Assembly (NCBI GenBank): GCA_949949035.1
Contig: CATLHJ010000004.1
Location: 1 to 64,000 of the forward strand
DNA from: an uncultured Clostridia bacterium
GTDB taxonomy: Bacteria; Bacillota; Clostridia; Christensenellales; UBA1242
DNA: 64,000 bases
Reading direction: 5' to 3'
This document shows positions 58,550-64,000 of the stretch, one piece after another. Position 1 is the first letter of the stretch. Each line of letters opens with the position of its first letter. The position numbers and the translations under genes are program-made. The notes under the pieces are model-generated. The model saw nothing but the letters and a program-made list of their open reading frames with translations, had not been told where the DNA came from and did not search any database.

Positions 58550-58572
58550 ACCATAATATATGCGTTATTTTT
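58537..58572. repeat. 12-bp perfect inverted repeat with T-runs overlapping the murC start
   Basis: aaaaataacgca - caccataatata - tgcgttattttt. Confidence 0.9.
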
Positions 58573-58613
58573 AGTGACTGTTATTGAATAAAATATTTAC
58601 TTGTATTTCCCAA

Positions 58614-58811
58614 TCACTTGCCTAAAATCATATCGGCAATTTGTTCTTCACTGGCAATACGTTCGCGTTTATTTTGACTAATAATAGGTTCCAGCGTTGA
58701 ATTTAGTTCAACCACGTCACATTTAGGAATACGCTTAACTACTTCTGCACTGCGAGTAGTGAATGTTGCTTTTAAGCGCTTCTTTTTCATGTTTTCAAAC
58801 ATACTTGACAT
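58614..58811 (-). CDS. Small hypothetical protein downstream of rpsR
   Basis: MSSMFENMKKKRLKATFTTRSAEVVKRIPKCDVVELNSTLEPIISQNKRERIASEEQIADMILGK. Confidence 0.55.
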   Translation of the reverse strand: MSSMFENMKKKRLKATFTTRSAEVVKRIPKCDVVELNSTLEPIISQNKRERIASEEQIADMILGK

Positions 58812-58813
58812 AT

Positions 58814-59137
58814 TTACAATAACCCCATTGATTTCGCAACTTTTACGGCACGAGCCAATTCGCGTTGGTGAGCCGCGCACAAACCGGTTTGACGGCGCGG
58901 GAAAATCTTGCCGCTTTCCGAAACGTATTTTTTCAAACGCGTATCCTTGTAATCAATGTACAACGGGCGTTTGGCTTCGTCCTTTTCCATGCAGAACAAG
59001 CAAACCCGACGCTTAGGCCGTTGTACGCGTTTTTCTTTGCGTTCTTCCCCTGCTTCGGTGGTGTTCTTTTTTTGCGCTTTATTTTCTTGACGGTTTAGTT
59101 CTTCAATAACTTCACGAGTCGATAAATTTTCTCCCAT
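58814..59137 (-). CDS. rpsR: 30S ribosomal protein S18
   Basis: [62 protein letters not shown]. Confidence 0.94.
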   Translation of the reverse strand: MGENLSTREVIEELNRQENKAQKKNTTEAGEERKEKRVQRPKRRVCLFCMEKDEAKRPLYIDYKDTRLKKYVSESGKIFPRRQTGLCAAHQRELARAVKVAKSMGLL

Positions 59138-59152
59138 ATTTACTCCTTTTAA

Positions 59153-59545
59153 TTAGAACGGTAATGAATCATCAGCAATCGGCTTCATTTCTACCGTGTT
59201 ATTGCTACTTTGGTCGTAGGTAATATCGCTGTTTTTACGGTCGCAAAATTCAATATCGGTCGCATTAACATCAACCGAAGTGCGTTTGTTACCCTCTTTA
59301 TCTTCGTAATTGCGAATTTGCAAATCACCAACAATTGCGGCCTTGCTACCTTTTTTAAGATACTTAGCACAGTTTTCACCTAAGCCACGCCACGCGGTAA
59401 TGTTATAAAAATCAGTTTCTTGGTTACCACCACTAACCCGACGGTTAACCGCCAGACCAAACTTGCAAACGCTGGTGCCCGCCGCCCCCACCGTCGACAG
59501 TTCGGGATCGCGGGTTAAATTACCTACTAAAAATACTTTGTTCAT
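59153..59545 (-). CDS. ssb: Single-stranded DNA-binding protein
   Basis: MNKVFLVGNLTRDPEL...; C-terminal DDSLPF. Confidence 0.95.
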   Translation of the reverse strand: MNKVFLVGNLTRDPELSTVGAAGTSVCKFGLAVNRRVSGGNQETDFYNITAWRGLGENCAKYLKKGSKAAIVGDLQIRNYEDKEGNKRTSVDVNATDIEFCDRKNSDITYDQSSNNTVEMKPIADDSLPF

Positions 59546-59547
59546 GA

Positions 59548-59928
59548 TTATTCCCCTTCTTTCGTTTCTTTAATTTCTTTCGCTTCCTTGGCTTCTTTTT
59601 CTTTCTTCGCCAAGTATTCTTCGCGTGCCTTGGCACGATTACGTTTGCGAATTATGTCTTGCGCCAACATAATGTCAGTCTTGGCAATAAATAAATGGCG
59701 CACAATACCTTCGGTAATGTTCATTAACGCCGTCATTTTTGCCGGAACATCGGATTTGGCTTCAAAGTTTAACAGGTAATACCAACCGTATTTCTTTTGT
59801 CCCAGTTTTTCAACGGTAGTTTTCGCACCTGCCATTTTTTTGAATTGGTCAACCAACCCTTCACGTTTTGCTTCGTCCAATTTGGCATCGACAATCATCA
59901 TACATTCGTACGCTTTCTTGTTTTCCAT
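59548..59928 (-). CDS. rpsF: 30S ribosomal protein S6
   Basis: KAYECMMIVDAKL...; LGQKKYGWYYLLNFEA; SD aggaggt upstream. Confidence 0.93.
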   Translation of the reverse strand: MENKKAYECMMIVDAKLDEAKREGLVDQFKKMAGAKTTVEKLGQKKYGWYYLLNFEAKSDVPAKMTALMNITEGIVRHLFIAKTDIMLAQDIIRKRNRAKAREEYLAKKEKEAKEAKEIKETKEGE

Positions 59929-60039
59929 GTTTACCTCCTTTTATGGTCTAACGCCTGCCCCGCCGAAACGTAGCAGGAAAAAGATATAAAATATCATACA
60001 CCTTATGTTCAAATTTTGCAACCATAAAATATTTTGACG

Positions 60040-61904
<1,865 letters not shown>

Positions 61905-61912
61905 AATAAGTT

Positions 61913-61941
61913 ATTATAGCATAATTAGCATCTTATTACAA
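61913..61941 (-). promoter_or_regulatory. Promoter TTGTAA-17-TATAAT, 8 nt before ATG 61904
   Basis: Complement of ttacaa 61936-61941 and attata 61913-61918. Confidence 0.7.
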
Positions 61942-62015
61942 GCAATTTTACATAATTTCCCCTTTTGAAAATTGTCTTGCTTAAACGATAAAAATTTGTT
62001 ACAGTATTAAATCTT

Positions 62016-62091
62016 GGCGATGTAGCACAGCGGCTAATGCACCGAGTTCATACCCCGGGTATCGCTGGTTCGATTCCAGCCATCGCCACCA
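62016..62091 (+). tRNA. tRNA with CAT anticodon (elongator Met or Ile2)
   Basis: GGCGATGTAGCACAGCGGCTAATGCACCGAGTTCATACCCCGGGTATCGCTGGTTCGATTCCAGCCATCGCCACCA. Confidence 0.9.
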
Positions 62092-62444
62092 CTTGGTAAT
62101 CAGACGAACCAAACTAACTCTATTCCACGAATTTTAGTCATTTTAGACGATTGTTTTGGCATAGTTGCGTATTTTTAAGCACTTAATCAATTTAGTCAAA
62201 ATTTAGCACAAATTCGTTGTAAGGCGTTTTATGGCGTCATTTTTTTACATAAATTTCGATAACATCTGTGATGCTTGTTAGTATTTCATTGTTGTTCTGC
62301 ATAATCACTACAAACCCGCAACTACCTCTCAATGGATTGTTCGGTTTGTTTTTTGCTAGAATATTTGACATAGACAACTGATGTCTTCATAGAACTACTC
62401 GACAAAGGAGATTTACTTACTCTAATTTAAATAGAAAATTAGTA

Positions 62445-63221
62445 TCATCGTTCAACTGCTGATATTAATTGATTTATATTCTCCCTATAATTTTGTTCAT
62501 CTAATGAAAATGCACAAAGTAATTTATATTGTCGTTCATCAATATACCCATTTTCAAAAAACTCCTTGAATAGATCAGAATTAACCGAGAATAATGCTTT
62601 ATGGTCAATTTTGTTTTCTTCTAAAGTATGATGACCTATATTGCATCTATCAAAAACTGAAATTGCATTAGTTATTGTTACTCCTAATTGCTTTGTGAAT
62701 GGTATCCATGCATTATTAAAACTTTTAGCTTTAACTAGATTATCAGTTATATGTAAAGCCCTGGATCCAGTCAAATTTTGTTTCATTAAGAAATGGCAAT
62801 CATTGTTAATATACGCATTTCCATTTTTAAATATGGTTAAATGCGGTTTGTTAAACAGTTGAGCCAATAATAATGAGAAAAACCAATCTCGTCTTTCTCC
62901 ACCAGAAATTATATCAACATCTTTCATCTGAACATTAAATTGAATATACTGTTTTAAGTAGTCTATCGTATCTTTATACGATTTATTTTGTTGATATTGA
63001 CGATTTATTTTATCACTTAAAATTTGTATTAGTTGAATTGGATTATCCTTATATTTAGCTATTATTTCCAATATTTCATTTGCTGCATTTTCTCCACCAA
63101 ACAAGTATTGAGCTTGATATATATATGGACCAAAACCAGCTCTATATTTAAATGGTTGATTGTATGGACTAATTTTCATTGCGTTAGTACTAAACATATG
63201 CGAGATGACACTTTTTCTCAT
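62445..63221 (-). CDS. Phosphoribosyltransferase-like protein
   Basis: VDIISGGERRDWFFSLLLAQLFNKPHLTIFKNG ... ALHITDNLVKAKSF ... GVTITNAISVFDR: OPRT-like PRTase pattern. Confidence 0.6.
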   Translation of the reverse strand: MRKSVISHMFSTNAMKISPYNQPFKYRAGFGPYIYQAQYLFGGENAANEILEIIAKYKDNPIQLIQILSDKINRQYQQNKSYKDTIDYLKQYIQFNVQMKDVDIISGGERRDWFFSLLLAQLFNKPHLTIFKNGNAYINNDCHFLMKQNLTGSRALHITDNLVKAKSFNNAWIPFTKQLGVTITNAISVFDRCNIGHHTLEENKIDHKALFSVNSDLFKEFFENGYIDERQYKLLCAFSLDEQNYRENINQLISAVER

Positions 63222-64000
63222 TTCTCAATACCTCGCGCAATTGTGTTATACACATTTGCCCAATCATAATTAGAATTATCTATTATTTCAGCTTTAATGG
63301 GTAATTTTTTGATAATACTTAATTCAATTTTTTTTCGTTTATGCCAATGTTTAAGCCAAATTGGATCTACGAAAATACTTCTTTTACGTTCAACAGCTAT
63401 TCGCGATAAACTCTCTTCTATGTTATTTTGTGAAATATAAAATAATTTTGCGTCTGAGTTAGATATTGTGTCTGCTGTTTTTAATATATGTCTTTCAATT
63501 TGTGATTGCGATATGTCATAATTATGTAAAATATCATCAAGCGGATGTTGTAAAATATCACCATCAAAAACAAATTCTTCTTTACCAGTTAGTCCTTTAG
63601 AAAAGGCCTCCCATCTATCAAGCATGGTTTTACTATAAACGCTAAAGCCTACTTTATTCTGTGGCCTACAGGAAAATTCCCTACTTCTTAAAAATACTAC
63701 GAGATCTTCTGGATATTCTTTGGTTTCTTTATATTGAATAGCCGAAAACGGATATGGTACAAGAACATAATCGTCAGAAAAAACTGAATGCACAAACTTA
63801 CAATCTGGATATTGTTTTTTTAAATGATTGAATTCATGTAAAGTAAGATATGCATGTCCAGCAAAATTAATTGGGTTAGGTAATTCAGATTCTAAAAAAG
63901 CCTTAGCTTCTGGATTTTTTTGTTTTAGTCCAACTAAAATTTTTTTAGTTAATGTTGTTTTACCCGAACCAGGAAGTCCTTCAATAAATATTAATTTTGA
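63218..64000 (-). CDS. P-loop kinase/AAA-like ATPase (partial; N-terminus beyond window)
   Basis: Reverse strand at the window edge reads KLIFIEGLPGSGKTTLTKKILVGLKQKNPEAKAF..., in frame with ORF 63218-63793, so the true gene is longer than the track ORF. Confidence 0.7.
   Translation of the reverse strand, partial: SKLIFIEGLPGSGKTTLTKKILVGLKQKNPEAKAFLESELPNPINFAGHAYLTLHEFNHLKKQYPDCKFVHSVFSDDYVLVPYPFSAIQYKETKEYPEDLVVFLRSREFSCRPQNKVGFSVYSKTMLDRWEAFSKGLTGKEEFVFDGDILQHPLDDILHNYDISQSQIERHILKTADTISNSDAKLFYISQNNIEESLSRIAVERKRSIFVDPIWLKHWHKRKKIELSIIKKLPIKAEIIDNSNYDWANVYNTIARGIEK

Overview
The window reads as a chromosomal segment of a Bacillota-like (Firmicutes) bacterium with a compact genome; this assignment is inferred from gene content (clpC/mcsA/mcsB, nrdR, degV, spmAB-like, PSP1/YaaT-like, rbgA). 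Housekeeping genes include secDF, trkAH, obgE, thrS, rimM, trmD, tmk, holB, rpmE, prmC, prfA, murC, rpsR, ssb and rpsF. Four intact tRNAs are present: initiator Met, Gly(GCC), Phe(GAA) and a CAT-anticodon tRNA. There is also one decayed tRNA-Gly copy. Three signals stand out. (1) Two distant surface-protein genes (start codons at 15333 and 61904, both minus) share one architecture: a -35/17 bp/-10 promoter placed 7-8 nt from an ATG, followed immediately by a perfect tetranucleotide tract ((AGGC)12 and about (AAGC)13.75), then a signal peptide. In this sequence both tracts leave the ATG out of frame with the main ORF by the same phase (+2), which is the signature of slipped-strand phase variation. 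(2) A 9.7-kb element is integrated in tRNA-Phe (48-bp att direct repeats 32316-32363 / 42042-42089). It carries a tyrosine integrase, a repressor with paired operators, a Zot/pI-like ATPase, a signal-peptide/C-terminal-TM surface protein, an OB-fold protein and a C5-MTase-like protein, but no recognisable Rep or major coat gene: a candidate divergent inovirus-like prophage. (3) At least eleven genes have an extended promoter whose -10 box ends only 6-9 nt before the start codon, suggesting common leaderless translation. All calls come from reading the sequence and supplied ORFs; no database search was run.
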